This document shows positions 40,597-50,348 of a DNA stretch of 64,000 bases, piece by piece. The position numbers and the translations under genes are program-made. The stretch spans positions 124,001 through 188,000 of the forward strand of contig NZ_JAFBCX010000005.1 of NCBI RefSeq assembly GCF_016907955.1. The letters run 5' to 3'. Position 1 is the first letter of the stretch. Each line of letters opens with the position of its first letter. The DNA is from Lentzea nigeriaca (GTDB taxonomy: Bacteria; Actinomycetota; Actinomycetes; Mycobacteriales; Pseudonocardiaceae). A model generated the notes under the pieces. The model saw nothing but the letters and a program-made list of their open reading frames with translations. It searched no databases and was not told the DNA's origin.

Positions 40597-40893
40597 CTAG
40601 TCGTCCTCCGGCCCGACGAGTCGCGTGCGGGCGGAGAGCAGTTCCAGTTCGGGACGTCCGGCGACCAGCCTTTCACAGCCGGCCAGGACCTCCCTGACAT
40701 GCGCCGCGTCACCAGAAACCGCGGCGACACCGATCAACGCGCGCCGATGCAGGTCCTGATGACCGGCCTCGGAAGCGGCAACCTCGAAACGCTTGCGCAG
40801 CTCGGCCACGACGGGCCGGACCACCGAGCGCTTCTCCTTCAGCGAGTGGACGTCGCCCAAAAGCACGTCCAGTTCCAGAGCCCCCACATACAT
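40597..40893 (-). CDS. DUF503 family protein (YlxP)
   Basis: A 98-residue protein, [25 protein letters not shown], matching DUF503/YlxP between infB and rbfA. The fold is ferredoxin-like; the family is linked to ribosome biogenesis, but the reaction is unknown. GGAGG lies nine bases before the ATG, immediately after the infB terminator. Confidence 0.9.
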   Translation of the reverse strand: MYVGALELDVLLGDVHSLKEKRSVVRPVVAELRKRFEVAASEAGHQDLHRRALIGVAAVSGDAAHVREVLAGCERLVAGRPELELLSARTRLVGPEDD

Positions 40894-40916
40894 GGGAAAG
40901 ATCCTCCAGAAGAAAA

Positions 40917-40951
40917 GGGTGCGGAGCCACCGGATAAATGGCTCCGCACCC
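40917..40951 (-). terminator. Intrinsic terminator after infB
   Basis: GGGTGCGGAGCCA pairs with TGGCTCCGCACCC (13 bp, 9-nt loop) and on the minus strand is followed by TTTTCTTCT. It lies 12 bp after the infB stop and just before the ylxP ribosome site. This is the most canonical terminator in the window. Confidence 0.85.
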
Positions 40952-40963
40952 CCATCAGACCGC

Positions 40964-43900
40964 TCAGGCGCGCGGCTTCTCGCGCATCTCGTAGGTCTCG
41001 ATGATGTCCTCGAGCTTGAGGTCGCTGTAGTTGCCGAGCGTGAGACCACACTCGAAACCTTCGCGGACCTCGGTGGCATCGTCCTTGAACCGCTTGAGCG
41101 AGCTGATCGGGAGGTTCTCCGCGATCACCTTGCTGTCACGGATGAGGCGCGCCTTGGCGTTGCGGCGGATCTCGCCCGACAGGACCATGCAACCCGCGAT
41201 CGTGCCGACCTTGGAGGACTTGAAGACGTCGCGGATCTCGGCGCGGCCGAGCTGGACCTCCTCGTACTCCGGCTTGAGGAGACCCTTGAGGGCCGCCTCG
41301 ATCTCGTCGATCGCCTGGTAGATGACCGTGTAGTAGCGGACGTCGACGCCCTCGCGGTTCGCGAGCTCGGTCGCCTTGCCCTCGGCCCGGACGTTGAAGC
41401 CCAGGACGATGGCGGAACCGGCCACGGCGAGGTTGATGTCGCCTTCGGTGATGCCACCGACACCGCGGTGGATCACGCGCAGCTCGACGTCGTCGCCGAC
41501 CTCGATCTTCATGAGCGCGTCCTCGAGGGCCTCGACGGTACCCGAGTTGTCACCCTTGATGATCAAGGTGAGCTGGCTGGTTTCCTTCAGCGCGGCGTCC
41601 AGGTCCTCGAGGCTGACGCGCTTGCGCTTGGCGGCGTTCTGCGCGTTGCGAGTGCGGGCCTGGCGACGCTCGGCGATCTGGCGAGCGACGCGGTCCTCCT
41701 CGACCACGAGGAACGTGTCACCTGCGCGCGGCACCGACGTCAGACCGATGACCTGCACCGGACGCGACGGGAGGGCGTCGTGGACGTCCTCGCCGTGCTC
41801 GTCCACCATGCGGCGGACGCGGCCGTAGGCGTCGCCCGCGACGATCGAGTCGCCGACGCGGAGCGTGCCTCGCTGGACCAGCACGGTGGCGACCGGACCG
41901 CGACCGCGGTCGAGGTGCGCCTCGATCGCGACACCCTGGGCCTCCATGTCCGGGTTGGCCCGGAGGTCCAGCGACGCGTCGGCGGTCAACAGGATGGCCT
42001 CGAGGAGACCGTCGATGTTGATGCCCTGCTTCGCGGAGATGTCGACGAACATCGTGTCGCCGCCGTACTCCTCGGCGACCAGGCCGTACTCGGTCAGCTG
42101 CTGGCGGATCTTGGAGGGGTTCGCACCCTCCTTGTCGATCTTGTTCACCGCGACCACGATCGGTGCCTCGGCGGCCTGCGCGTGGTTGATCGCCTCGACC
42201 GTCTGCGGCATCACGCCGTCGTCAGCGGCGACGACGATGACCGCGATGTCGGTCGAGTTCGCACCACGGGCACGCATGGCGGTGAACGCCTCGTGACCCG
42301 GGGTGTCGATGAAGGTGATCAGACGCGGGTTGCCCTCGAGCTCCGTGCGGACCTGGTAGGCACCGATGTGCTGGGTGATGCCACCGGCCTCGCCCTCGTG
42401 CACCTTCGCCTTGCGGATGGTGTCGAGCAGGCGGGTCTTACCGTGGTCGACGTGACCCATGACGGTCACGACCGGCGGGCGGACCTGCAGGTCGTCCTCG
42501 TCACCGGCGTCCTCGCCGTAGGTGATGTCGAACGTCTCGAGCAGCTCGCGGTCCTCCTCCTCGGGGGACACGACCTGCACGACGTAGTTCATCTCGGAGC
42601 CGAGCAGCTCCAGGATCTCGTCGGACACCGACTGGGTCGCCGTGACCATCTCGCCCAGGTGGAAGAGCACCTGCACGAGCGACGCCGGGTTGGCGTTGAT
42701 CTTGTCGGCGAAGTCGGTCAGCGAGGCACCGCGCGGCAGGCGGATCGTCTCGCCCTGCCCCTTGGGCAGGCGGACGCCACCGACCGAAGGCGCCTGCATG
42801 TTGTCCATGTACTCCTGGCGCTTCTGCCGCTTCGACTTGCGGCCACGACGCGCCGGACCACCCGGACGACCGAAGGCACCTGCGGTTCCGCCGCGACCAG
42901 CGCCGCCACCGCCACCGGGACGACCGCGGAAACCGCCGCCACCACCGCCGGCCGGGGCGCCGCCACCGGCACCGCCACCACCGCCGGGACGGAAGCCGCC
43001 GCCTCCGCCACCGCCGCCACCGGGACGGAAGCCGCCACCGCCGCCTCCGCCGCCACCGCCGCGGAAGCCACCGCCACCGCCGCCGCCACCGCGGAAGCCG
43101 CCACCGCCGCCGCCCCCACCGGGACGACCGCCGCCGCCACCGCCACCGGGACGGCCACCGCCGCCACCAGGACCAGGACGGTTACCGGCCGGACGGCCCG
43201 GCATCATGCCGGGGTTCGGGCGCGGGGGCATGTTGCCCGGGTTGGGGCGAGGACCGCCCTGACCGGGGGCAGGACGAGGACCGCCCTGGCCGGGGCCGGG
43301 ACGGGCACCGCCCTGTGCGGCGGCCGGACGCGGACCACCCTGGCCCGGCGCGCCACCCGGACGGGGGGAAGCCGGACGCGGGTCGCCGGGCTTGGGGCCA
43401 CCGGCAGGACGGTCGCCGCCCTGCTCAGGCCGCGGGCCGGGACGAGGTCCAGGACGCGGCGCGGGAGCGTTGCCGCCACCGACGCCGAACGGGTTGTTGC
43501 CCGGACGCGGGGCACGCGGGCCGGCAGGCTTGGGAGACTGCGGGCGCGGCGGCACCACGGACGGGGACTGCCCACCAGCGGACGCGGCCGGGGCCTGCGG
43601 CTGCTGGGGTGCGGGCTGCTGCTGCGGAGCCGGGCGCGGGCCCGGACGCGGGCCACCCGGCTTGGGGCCGGGAGCCGAGGGAGCGGCCTTCGGAGCGGCA
43701 GCCGGAGCCGGAGCTGCGGCGGCCGGAGCCTGGGGCTGCTGGGCGGGCGCGGCCGGAGCCTGCGCAGCCGGAGCGGCGGGCGCGGGCTTGGGGGCCGGAG
43801 GACGCGGAGCCGCGGGCTTCGGGCCGGGCACGGCCTTCGGCGCGGACGGGGCCGCGGGCTTGCTGTCGGTTGCTGCCGGCTTCGGCTCCGCCGGGGCGGC

Positions 43901-44137
43901 GGGCGCCGCGGCAGCCGCGGGTGCGGGTGCCTTCGGCTTCGGAGCGGCCGGCTTGGGAGCCGACGGCTTCGAGGACTTGGCTTCGTAGGCGTCACGAAGC
44001 CGCCGGGCCACGGGGGCCTCGACGGTGGATGACGCGGACTTCACGTACTCGCCCTGCTCGGCGAGCTTGTTGAGAACTTCCTTGCTCGTAACACCGAGCT
44101 CTTTCGCGAGCTCGTGCACGCGGGCCTTGCCTGCCAC
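40964..44137 (-). CDS. infB: Translation initiation factor IF-2
   Basis: A 1057-residue IF-2. The N-terminal ~50 residues form the IF2_N domain ([22 protein letters not shown]); residues ~55-430 are Ala/Pro-rich, then Gly-rich with many GGGGFR-type repeats. The GTPase has [12 protein letters not shown] (G1), DTPGHEA (G3) and NKID (G4), followed by domains II-IV. IF-2 delivers fMet-tRNA to the 30S subunit. GTG with AAGGAG. The long low-complexity arm accounts for the unusual size. Confidence 0.97.
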   Translation of the reverse strand: MAGKARVHELAKELGVTSKEVLNKLAEQGEYVKSASSTVEAPVARRLRDAYEAKSSKPSAPKPAAPKPKAPAPAAAAAPAAPAEPKPAATDSKPAAPSAPKAVPGPKPAAPRPPAPKPAPAAPAAQAPAAPAQQPQAPAAAAPAPAAAPKAAPSAPGPKPGGPRPGPRPAPQQQPAPQQPQAPAASAGGQSPSVVPPRPQSPKPAGPRAPRPGNNPFGVGGGNAPAPRPGPRPGPRPEQGGDRPAGGPKPGDPRPASPRPGGAPGQGGPRPAAAQGGARPGPGQGGPRPAPGQGGPRPNPGNMPPRPNPGMMPGRPAGNRPGPGGGGGRPGGGGGGGRPGGGGGGGGFRGGGGGGGGFRGGGGGGGGGGFRPGGGGGGGGGFRPGGGGGAGGGAPAGGGGGGFRGRPGGGGGAGRGGTAGAFGRPGGPARRGRKSKRQKRQEYMDNMQAPSVGGVRLPKGQGETIRLPRGASLTDFADKINANPASLVQVLFHLGEMVTATQSVSDEILELLGSEMNYVVQVVSPEEEDRELLETFDITYGEDAGDEDDLQVRPPVVTVMGHVDHGKTRLLDTIRKAKVHEGEAGGITQHIGAYQVRTELEGNPRLITFIDTPGHEAFTAMRARGANSTDIAVIVVAADDGVMPQTVEAINHAQAAEAPIVVAVNKIDKEGANPSKIRQQLTEYGLVAEEYGGDTMFVDISAKQGINIDGLLEAILLTADASLDLRANPDMEAQGVAIEAHLDRGRGPVATVLVQRGTLRVGDSIVAGDAYGRVRRMVDEHGEDVHDALPSRPVQVIGLTSVPRAGDTFLVVEEDRVARQIAERRQARTRNAQNAAKRKRVSLEDLDAALKETSQLTLIIKGDNSGTVEALEDALMKIEVGDDVELRVIHRGVGGITEGDINLAVAGSAIVLGFNVRAEGKATELANREGVDVRYYTVIYQAIDEIEAALKGLLKPEYEEVQLGRAEIRDVFKSSKVGTIAGCMVLSGEIRRNAKARLIRDSKVIAENLPISSLKRFKDDATEVREGFECGLTLGNYSDLKLEDIIETYEMREKPRA

Positions 44138-44224
44138 TGCTCTCCTTGGTCGTGAGGCCGGCGGGCAAGTCCCATCGACCTCGTCTTAACGTCGCGCGTT
44201 CATGTCTTCAGCTTCACGGCTGAC

Positions 44225-44548
44225 TCATGACGGGTCGACCTGCTTCCTTGTTTCCTGCTGACCCCGGGGCTGTCCCGAGGCCAAGTTCCCGTGCTGCTCC
44301 AAGTGCTCGCGCAACAGAGCGACGTCGAGTGCTCCCTGGACCCGGAGGGCCCGCGAGAACGCCCGTCGCCGCTCGGCGTTGCGCAGACATTCGAGATCGA
44401 AATGCAACCAAGCACCCCGACCAGGAAGTCGCCTGCGGAGGTCCGGAACCACCGAACCGTCCACCGCGACCACACGCAGCAGCTCAGAGGGCAACGTCCT
44501 GGTGCGGCATCCAATGCACGTGCGAACTGGGCCGATGTGTTGGGTGAC
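44225..44548 (-). CDS. YlxR/DUF448 protein; start codon unclear
   Basis: The frame reads [26 protein letters not shown]... and then [17 protein letters not shown], an intact YlxR (recently linked to RNase P modulation). Between the NusA stop (same frame) and RTCIGCR there is no ATG, GTG or TTG; the first standard candidate, TTG 44494, would delete the RTCIGCR motif. The given start (GTC 44548) is a placeholder. Either a non-standard start, a readthrough extension of NusA, or a sequence error must be invoked. Confidence 0.7.
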   Translation of the reverse strand, partial: VTQHIGPVRTCIGCRTRTLPSELLRVVAVDGSVVPDLRRRLPGRGAWLHFDLECLRNAERRRAFSRALRVQGALDVALLREHLEQHGNLASGQPRGQQETRKQVDPS

Positions 44549-44590
44549 CGAACCCGACGTTGAACCGTTGATAAGTCTATCCCCTGGAGC

Positions 44591-45604
44591 TCATTCGGCC
44601 GAACTGGATGTGACTGCTCCGGCAGCCGGGGACTCCGCATCGCTGCGGATGTCGATGCGCCAGCCGGTCAGGCGGGCGGCCAGGCGGGCGTTCTGCCCCT
44701 CCTTGCCGATCGCCAGCGACAGCTGGAAGTCCGGCACCACGACACGCGCCGTCTTGGCACGCTCGTCGAGCACTCGCACAGACACAACCTTCGCTGGTGA
44801 CAAAGCATTCCCGACGAAAGTAGCCGGGTCGTCCGAGTAGTCGATGATGTCGATCTTCTCGCCGCCGAGCTCGTGCATCACGTTGCGCACGCGGGCGCCC
44901 ATCGGGCCGATGCAGGCGCCCTTGGCGTTCACTCCGGCAACCGTTGATTTCACCGCGATCTTCGAACGGTGACCTGCCTCACGTGCCACCGCGGGGATCT
45001 CCACGGTGCCGTCCGCGATCTCCGGGACCTCGAGTGCGAACAGCCGCCGCACGAGGTTCGGGTGCGTGCGCGAGAGAGCGATCTGCGGTCCGCGCGCGCC
45101 GCGGGACACGCTCACGACGTAGCACTTGATGCGCTCGCCGTGGTTGTACTGCTCGCCGGGAACCTGCTCGGCCGGCGGCAGCACGCCCTCGGTGTCACCG
45201 ACCTGGACGACGACCATGCCGCGGGCGTTCGCGCGGGCGTCGCGCTGCACGACACCGGCGATGATCTCGCCCTCCTTGGCGGCGAACTCGCCGAAGGTGC
45301 GCTCGTGCTCCGCGTCGCGCAGGCGCTGCAGGATGACCTGGCGCGCGGTGGTGGCGGCGATGCGGCCGAAGCCTTCCGGAGTGTCGTCCCACTCCTCCTG
45401 CACCGCGCCGTCCGGACCCAGGTCCTGCGCGAGCACGCGCACGACGCCGGTCTTGCGGTCGATCTCCACGCGCGAGTGCGCGTGATGCCCTTCGGTGTGC
45501 TTGTAGGCGGTCAGCAGTGCTGACTCGATCGCCTCGAGGACCGTCTCGAAGGGGATGTCCTTTTCACGTTCGATCGCCCTGAGGGCGGCGATGTCGACGT
45601 TCAC
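44591..45604 (-). CDS. nusA: Transcription termination/antitermination factor NusA
   Basis: 337 residues: N-terminal RNA-polymerase-binding domain ([15 protein letters not shown]), an S1 domain ([23 protein letters not shown]) and two KH domains ([41 protein letters not shown]). It lacks the E. coli-type C-terminal repeats, normal for actinobacteria. GTG overlaps the rimP stop by four bases, with GGAGGAG upstream. NusA modulates pausing and antitermination at rRNA operons. Confidence 0.96.
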   Translation of the reverse strand: MNVDIAALRAIEREKDIPFETVLEAIESALLTAYKHTEGHHAHSRVEIDRKTGVVRVLAQDLGPDGAVQEEWDDTPEGFGRIAATTARQVILQRLRDAEHERTFGEFAAKEGEIIAGVVQRDARANARGMVVVQVGDTEGVLPPAEQVPGEQYNHGERIKCYVVSVSRGARGPQIALSRTHPNLVRRLFALEVPEIADGTVEIPAVAREAGHRSKIAVKSTVAGVNAKGACIGPMGARVRNVMHELGGEKIDIIDYSDDPATFVGNALSPAKVVSVRVLDERAKTARVVVPDFQLSLAIGKEGQNARLAARLTGWRIDIRSDAESPAAGAVTSSSAE

Positions 45605-46125
45605 CTCGGCTCCTCCTTCGGTGCTTTCCGAGTGAGCCGAGCCAGTTCTTCGACCGGCGGCTGCTTGAACTCGATCTCCATGACCGCGCGTTCGATGTGG
45701 CGGTACTCCACGCGCTTCAGCTCGCCCTGGTGCAGCAGCTCGACACCGGTCTCGTCGCACTCGCCGACCCGGCCGAACCACTCGACCTGCTCCGGCTGCT
45801 TGATCTTCACGAGACGCAGGTGCGCGCGCTTCCAGTGGCGCGGGCGGGTGAGGGGACGGTCGACACCCGGCGAGGTGACCTCGAGGGTGTACGGCCCGTT
45901 GATCAGGTGGTCGTGCGCGTCGAGCGCGGCGGAGACCACGCGGCTCGCCTCGGCGACCTCGTCGAGCCCGATGCCGTCCTCGCCATCCACGACGACCTTG
46001 ACCAGACGGCGGCGCCCAGCCTGATTCACGTCGAGCGCGTCGAGGTCGAAGCCGACGGCTTCGAGCGCTTCCCGCACAACGGGTGCTAGCTGCGCGGCAA
46101 GCTCTCCGCGCGGCGGGCTGGACAC
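45601..46125 (-). CDS. rimP: Ribosome maturation factor RimP
   Basis: A 174-residue RimP with an N-terminal KH-like half ([28 protein letters not shown]) and C-terminal SH3-like barrel ([26 protein letters not shown]). It helps assemble the 30S subunit. GTG with GGAGA just upstream. It begins the rimP-nusA-ylxR-infB string. Confidence 0.95.
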   Translation of the reverse strand: MSSPPRGELAAQLAPVVREALEAVGFDLDALDVNQAGRRRLVKVVVDGEDGIGLDEVAEASRVVSAALDAHDHLINGPYTLEVTSPGVDRPLTRPRHWKRAHLRLVKIKQPEQVEWFGRVGECDETGVELLHQGELKRVEYRHIERAVMEIEFKQPPVEELARLTRKAPKEEPR

Positions 46126-46253
46126 GTGGTGTCTCCTTCAGTTCGAACGCATGAAAACCCCGGCCGACGCAGTTCCGGCGGCCGTGGTCGCCAAGACTAT
46201 CTCTTTTGCCCGCGCCTCACCGACTCGCAGGGCGGCTGGCAATATGGGTTCGC

Positions 46254-46697
46254 GTGATCTCCGAATCGGTCAGCCGCCGCCGCGTGCTGTTCGCGGTGGC
46301 CGCCGCACCGCTCGCCGTTGCGTGCACCACAGAACCGCCCGCGCCACCACCACCGGACCCGTTGTCGGCGCTCGCGGCCCAGGCACGGGCGGATGCCGCG
46401 CTGGCCCAGACGCTGACGGCGGTGCCGGCGGCCGCGGAGATCGCCAAGGCCCGCGAGACGCACGCCAGGCTGCTGCAGGCCGAGGTCGACCGCGAACGGC
46501 CGCCGCTGTCCTCGACGGCCCCGCCCGCTCCCACCGCCCCGCCGACACCACCGGACCCGCTGGCGGCGTTGCGGACCGCTCTCGACGACGCCGTGCGCGA
46601 CGCATCGGCCGTCGTCGCCAAGCTGCCTGCCTACCGCGCCGGCCTCGTCGGTTCGGTGGCCGCGGGCTGCGCTTCGCTGCGGGAGGTGCTCGCATGA
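46254..46697 (+). CDS. Putative Tat-exported lipoprotein
   Basis: A 147-residue protein beginning VISESVSRRRVLFAVAAAPLAVACTTEP: twin arginines (SRRRVLF), a hydrophobic core and a lipobox ending at Cys. The mature part is Ala/Pro-rich with two helical stretches. No family is recognised. TATGGG lies close before the GTG, so a leaderless start is possible. Its stop overlaps the next gene as ATGA. Confidence 0.72.
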   Translation: MISESVSRRRVLFAVAAAPLAVACTTEPPAPPPPDPLSALAAQARADAALAQTLTAVPAAAEIAKARETHARLLQAEVDRERPPLSSTAPPAPTAPPTPPDPLAALRTALDDAVRDASAVVAKLPAYRAGLVGSVAAGCASLREVLA

Positions 46698-47122
46698 GCG
46701 TGGACGCCGTTCAGACCGCGCTCGGCACCGAGCACGCGGCGCTGTGGACCTACGGCATGGTGTCGGCGTTCCTGGGCAACCAGGCCGCCGCCGTCGCGGA
46801 GGGCGCCAACGCGCACCGGGCGCGCCGCGACGCGACCGAGCGGTGGCTGCGGGACAAGAGCGCGACGCCGAACCCGCCCGCCGCCGCCTACCTGCCGCCC
46901 GCACCCGTGTCGGACGGGCCGTCGGCGCTGGCGGCGCTCGTCGCCGTCGAGCAGGACACCTGCGCGGCGTGGCGCGGCGTTCTGGAGCGCACCGACGACG
47001 CGGCGCTGCGGACTACGGCCCTGGAGGCGCTGACGACGGCCGCCGTGCGGGCGACACGGTGGCGCAAGGCCGCCGGCACCACCCCGGCGTCGATCACCCT
47101 GCCGGGTGTCGCCTCGGGCTAA
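46694..47122 (+). CDS. Ferritin-like DUF4439 protein
   Basis: A 142-residue all-alpha protein (VQTALGTEHAALWTYGMVSAFLGNQ; AALVAVEQDTCAAWRGVLE) of the DUF4439 ferritin-like family. The Glu/His spacing fits a four-helix bundle that may bind iron, but full ligand sets are not evident. ATG overlaps the lipoprotein stop by four bases; the two genes likely act together in the envelope. A long palindrome follows. Confidence 0.82.
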   Translation: MSVDAVQTALGTEHAALWTYGMVSAFLGNQAAAVAEGANAHRARRDATERWLRDKSATPNPPAAAYLPPAPVSDGPSALAALVAVEQDTCAAWRGVLERTDDAALRTTALEALTTAAVRATRWRKAAGTTPASITLPGVASG

Positions 47123-47149
47123 CCACCGTCTTCCCGCATTGCGAAAGCC

Positions 47150-47196
47150 ACGCGGGGAGCTTTCGTACGCCAGGAGAGTACGAAAGCTCCCCGCGT
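47150..47196. terminator. Long palindrome, copy 2 (CGCGGGGAGC type)
   Basis: A perfect 19-bp stem (CGCGGGGAGCTTTCGTAC core) with a 9-nt loop, located between convergent genes, 4 bp before the minus-strand stop. Its arm is the same sequence as the palindrome at 19361-19411. Confidence 0.72.
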
Positions 47197-47199
47197 ACG

Positions 47200-47955
47200 C
47201 TAAGCGAAGGAGGACGCGAGCCTGATCGCATCCGCGGAGACCTTCTTCATCTCCTTGTTGTGCGTGAGCGCGTCGGGGTTCTTGACCGGCGAGTCCGACT
47301 CGACGATCACGACCACCTGGTCGCGTTGCTCGGAGGCGTACCCGCCGTTGGCCAGCGTGGTCAGCGGCGGCACGCTGATGGCCTTGTCCAGGACCAGGTC
47401 CTTGACGTTGCCGGTGCCGTCCTTCTGGGTCAGCTCGCGCAGCTGCTTCGCCTCGGCGGCCGACCGCATCTTCACCACGGACACCGACGAGTAGACGGTC
47501 CTGCCGTCGGGCAGCTTGGCCGTGTAGAACGCCCGCGTCAGCTGCAGGCACGGCGTGGTCTTGAAGAACGCCTGGGTCTGCCCGCTCGCGTGGGCCGCGC
47601 AGTCGCTGTCCTTCACCGGCTCCGGCAGCTGCGGCACGGTGCTGAACTCGAACTCCCCCGCGGTCTTCTGCGGCTGTGCCACGGGCTGGTCCACCGGGTC
47701 CGAGGGCTGCAACACCCACCACACGAACCCCGACACCACCGCGACGCCGACGAGCACCAGCGCCCTGCCCACCCACGTCGCCCTGCGCGTCGGCGGAGGC
47801 GGCTGCGGGGGCAGCTGCCCCTGGCGGTTTTCCATGATCGACTGGAGCTTCATCAGCTCGTCGGCCGGGTAGAGCGGCGCGGTGTCGGTCGGCCTCGGTG
47901 GGAAGCGAGGCAGGTTCTGGGTCACCTCTTCAGGTGACTGGCGTGGTTCCGACAC
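47200..47955 (-). CDS. Membrane-anchored protein with extracytoplasmic domain
   Basis: A 251-residue protein: a ~60-residue cytoplasmic Pro-rich N-terminus, one membrane helix (VGRALVLVGVAVVSGFVWWV), then a ~150-residue outer domain with two cysteines. No named family is recognised. GTG 47955 is chosen because TACCGT lies eight bases upstream (leaderless). A palindrome sits at its 3' end. Confidence 0.68.
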   Translation of the reverse strand: MSEPRQSPEEVTQNLPRFPPRPTDTAPLYPADELMKLQSIMENRQGQLPPQPPPPTRRATWVGRALVLVGVAVVSGFVWWVLQPSDPVDQPVAQPQKTAGEFEFSTVPQLPEPVKDSDCAAHASGQTQAFFKTTPCLQLTRAFYTAKLPDGRTVYSSVSVVKMRSAAEAKQLRELTQKDGTGNVKDLVLDKAISVPPLTTLANGGYASEQRDQVVVIVESDSPVKNPDALTHNKEMKKVSADAIRLASSFA

Positions 47956-47980
47956 AAGGACCCACGGTAACGGACGGCGG

Positions 47981-48934
47981 TCACCCCAGCGCCTTGAGCA
48001 CCCGTTCCACGTCCTCGACCGTGTTGTAGAGGTGACAGGCGAACCGCGTCCTACCTGCACGAACCGACGACACGACGGTTGAAACGTGGGGTACGTCAAC
48101 TGAGACGATGGCCGACCCGTTGGGGGCAAGACCCAGTCCGGTCATGAGGTGATCCGTCAGATTCACGCAATGCGCGCGCACGGCCTCCATGTCGAGCGTG
48201 GCGATCCACGGGAGTGCTACCGCCGCGCCGACGTGCGAGAACCACGTGGGCGAAAGGTCGAACCGCCGTGCGTCCGGCCGGAGCACCAGCTCGGTGCCGT
48301 AGTTCTCCTCGGTGCTGTACCAGTTCGGCGCCACCGGCCGGAGGAACTCCAGCCGGTCCGGCCGCACCGCCATCCAGGCCGCTCCGCGCGGCGCCATCAG
48401 CCACTTGTAGGCGACTCCGACGACAAAGTCGGCCCACGCCAACGACAACGGCATCCACCCGGCGGCCTGCGAGACGTCCAGCAGCACCGGTTTGCCGCTC
48501 GCCCGCAACGCTTCGAGGTCCGCGATCGCGCCGTCCGCCGACTGCACCACGCTCACCGCGACGAGATCCGCATCGTCCACTGTGGACACGATCTCGTGGC
48601 CGGCCGCGACGAACGGCAGCGTGACGCTGGTGAACTCGCCTTCGTGCAGGAAGACCTTCGACCCCGCGGGCAGCGCCTGCGCGACCAGTGACACGAACTG
48701 CGAGACCGTGGCGCCGCACACGACCGACGTCGCGGGCACCCCGATCAACCGGCCGAACGCCGCACGGGAGGTCTCGACGACCTCGTTGAACGACGACGAC
48801 GTGTCCTGGCCGCGCCGCCACCGTTCGTGCGCGGCCGAGACCGCGTCGGCCACGTGCCGCGGAGGCACACCGATGGACGCCGTGTTGAGGTAACCGGGCT
48901 CGACGTCGAAGACCGCCCCGAACGCCTCACGCAC
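47981..48934 (-). CDS. Class V aminotransferase family protein
   Basis: A 317-residue fold type I PLP enzyme. The Schiff-base lysine is in DFVVGVAYKWLMAPRG, with the aspartate in LLDVSQAAGWMPL. Relatives include cysteine desulfurase-like and kynureninase-like enzymes; it lacks a clear desulfurase cysteine loop, so the substrate is uncertain. It overlaps the DUF4442 gene by 8 nt. Confidence 0.84.
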   Translation of the reverse strand: MREAFGAVFDVEPGYLNTASIGVPPRHVADAVSAAHERWRRGQDTSSSFNEVVETSRAAFGRLIGVPATSVVCGATVSQFVSLVAQALPAGSKVFLHEGEFTSVTLPFVAAGHEIVSTVDDADLVAVSVVQSADGAIADLEALRASGKPVLLDVSQAAGWMPLSLAWADFVVGVAYKWLMAPRGAAWMAVRPDRLEFLRPVAPNWYSTEENYGTELVLRPDARRFDLSPTWFSHVGAAVALPWIATLDMEAVRAHCVNLTDHLMTGLGLAPNGSAIVSVDVPHVSTVVSSVRAGRTRFACHLYNTVEDVERVLKALG

Positions 48935-49391
48935 GGGCGAGCTGCTTGCCGCGCTTGCGTCGCGCGTAGACCTGCTTCTTCACCTTGGCGATCACGGTTC
49001 CATCCTGCCCGACGACGTCCGTCTCGAACCAGACCAACGCCTTCTCGCCGGACGCGGTCTGGTCCAGCACCTGCTCGACGTGGTCGTCGGTCAGCCTGAA
49101 CTCGGCGTACACGGTGCCGCGGCCCGGCGCGACGAACTCGATCTCGCCGGCCTGGTCCCACACCACGTGCTCACCGCCGAGCTGGTGGAACAGCAGCAAC
49201 ACCCAGAACGGGTCGGTCATCGCGAACAGCGAACCGCCGAAGTGGGTGCCGAAGAAGTTGCGGTTCCACGGGCGCAGACGCATCTTGACGCGCGCGTACC
49301 GGTAGTCCGGCGAGATCTCGACGACGCGGATCCCGGCGAACAGGAACGGCGGCCACAGGTTCATCCCCAGGCGCAGGCGGTTTGCCTTCAT
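48927..49391 (-). CDS. DUF4442 hotdog-fold thioesterase-like protein
   Basis: A 154-residue hotdog protein with NRNFFGTHFGGSLFAMTDPFWVLLL, resembling the PaaI/DUF4442 thioesterase pattern. It likely acts on acyl-CoA, but the substrate is unknown. The ATG follows an AT-rich stretch. It ends within the start of the aminotransferase gene and follows a glycosyltransferase by 11 bp, so the three may be co-transcribed. Confidence 0.84.
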   Translation of the reverse strand: MKANRLRLGMNLWPPFLFAGIRVVEISPDYRYARVKMRLRPWNRNFFGTHFGGSLFAMTDPFWVLLLFHQLGGEHVVWDQAGEIEFVAPGRGTVYAEFRLTDDHVEQVLDQTASGEKALVWFETDVVGQDGTVIAKVKKQVYARRKRGKQLARA

Positions 49392-49402
49392 AAAAAACAG
49401 TG

Positions 49403-50311
49403 TTACACAACGTTCGCCAGACTGTCCGCAACTTCCCGCGGCGAGGGCATGTGACGTATCTCTTCCGCCACCCGACCTGCGGCTTCCCGGTAGTGATCGT
49501 CCACAAGCAACAGTCGCGCGCTCTCCGCGATCGCCTCGGCACCCACCGCGTCCGGCCACACCGCCGCTCCAGCCGCGACGAGCGCCGCCGCGTTGCCGAA
49601 CTGGTCCGCGCCCTGCGGCAGCACGACCTGCGGGACACCCGAGGCCAGAGCGGCCAGCATCGTGCCGCTGCCGCCGTGGTGGACGACGACGTCCGCCTGC
49701 TTGATCACCTCGGCCTGCGGCAGCCACCTCCCCGGTGCCGCGACCACCACCTGGGCGTCGAGCCTGCCGAGCCCCCGCACCGCCGTCGCGAAGAGTTCCT
49801 CGCCGCCGAACACCGTCCCGAACGTGACGTAGATCAGCTTCTCGTGGGTGCGTGCCGGAACCTCGCCCGGCTGCGCGTGCGGCACAGGTCGCAGCAGGAT
49901 CCGGTCGTCGAGGAAACCCTTGTCCTGCAACGAAGGCGGGCAGATGTCGAGGTGCCTGCCGCCGGCGGGCCGCGCCAGCCCGACGCCTTCGCCGAACATG
50001 CGGCCGAACCCGTGCCACAGCACCGGAAACGCCCGCCTGCGCGCCTCCTCGAACACCTCGGGCACGGCCCAGCCGCTGATCACCAGGTCGGGCAGGACGC
50101 GTTCGAGCTCCGGCGCGATGTCGTCGGCGTAGATCTCGCCGAACACCAGGCCGGGCCGGAACGGCCGCAGCCCCAGCCGGTTCAGCTCCGGGTGCATCTC
50201 GTCGCCGACCGCGAAGTGGACCTCGTGCCCGGCATCGCGCAGTGCGAGCGCCAACGGGATCAACGGATAGGTGTGGCCGACGGTGGCCATGCTGGCGAAG
50301 AGCACGCGCAT
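49403..50311 (-). CDS. GT1-type glycosyltransferase
   Basis: A 302-residue glycosyltransferase with N-terminal MRVLFASMATVGHTYPLIPLALALRDAGH and donor-binding VVHHGGSGTMLAALASGVPQVVLPQGADQFGNA. This is the MGT/antibiotic-glycosyltransferase type (UDP/TDP-sugar), but ~90 residues shorter than usual, so part of the acceptor domain is reduced. TAAGTT lies six bases before the ATG, suggesting leaderless translation from a promoter shared with yjbQ. Confidence 0.87.
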   Translation of the reverse strand: MRVLFASMATVGHTYPLIPLALALRDAGHEVHFAVGDEMHPELNRLGLRPFRPGLVFGEIYADDIAPELERVLPDLVISGWAVPEVFEEARRRAFPVLWHGFGRMFGEGVGLARPAGGRHLDICPPSLQDKGFLDDRILLRPVPHAQPGEVPARTHEKLIYVTFGTVFGGEELFATAVRGLGRLDAQVVVAAPGRWLPQAEVIKQADVVVHHGGSGTMLAALASGVPQVVLPQGADQFGNAAALVAAGAAVWPDAVGAEAIAESARLLLVDDHYREAAGRVAEEIRHMPSPREVADSLANVV

Positions 50312-50317
50312 GCTGCG

Positions 50318-50340
50318 AACTTACGGGTCGTTCGTAAGAT
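50318..50340. promoter_or_regulatory. Face-to-back divergent leaderless promoters
   Basis: TAAGTT (minus, 50323-50318) lies six bases before the glycosyltransferase ATG and TAAGAT (plus, 50335-50340) eight bases before the YjbQ ATG. They form part of the inverted repeat CTTACG-N7-CGTAAG (50320-50338), in a gap of only 37 bp. Confidence 0.55.
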
Positions 50341-50348
50341 CTGAAGGC

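Noticed and set aside
40793-44032. 1079-codon frame antisense to infB
   Set aside because: Low-complexity shadow of the IF-2 repeats; no family features.
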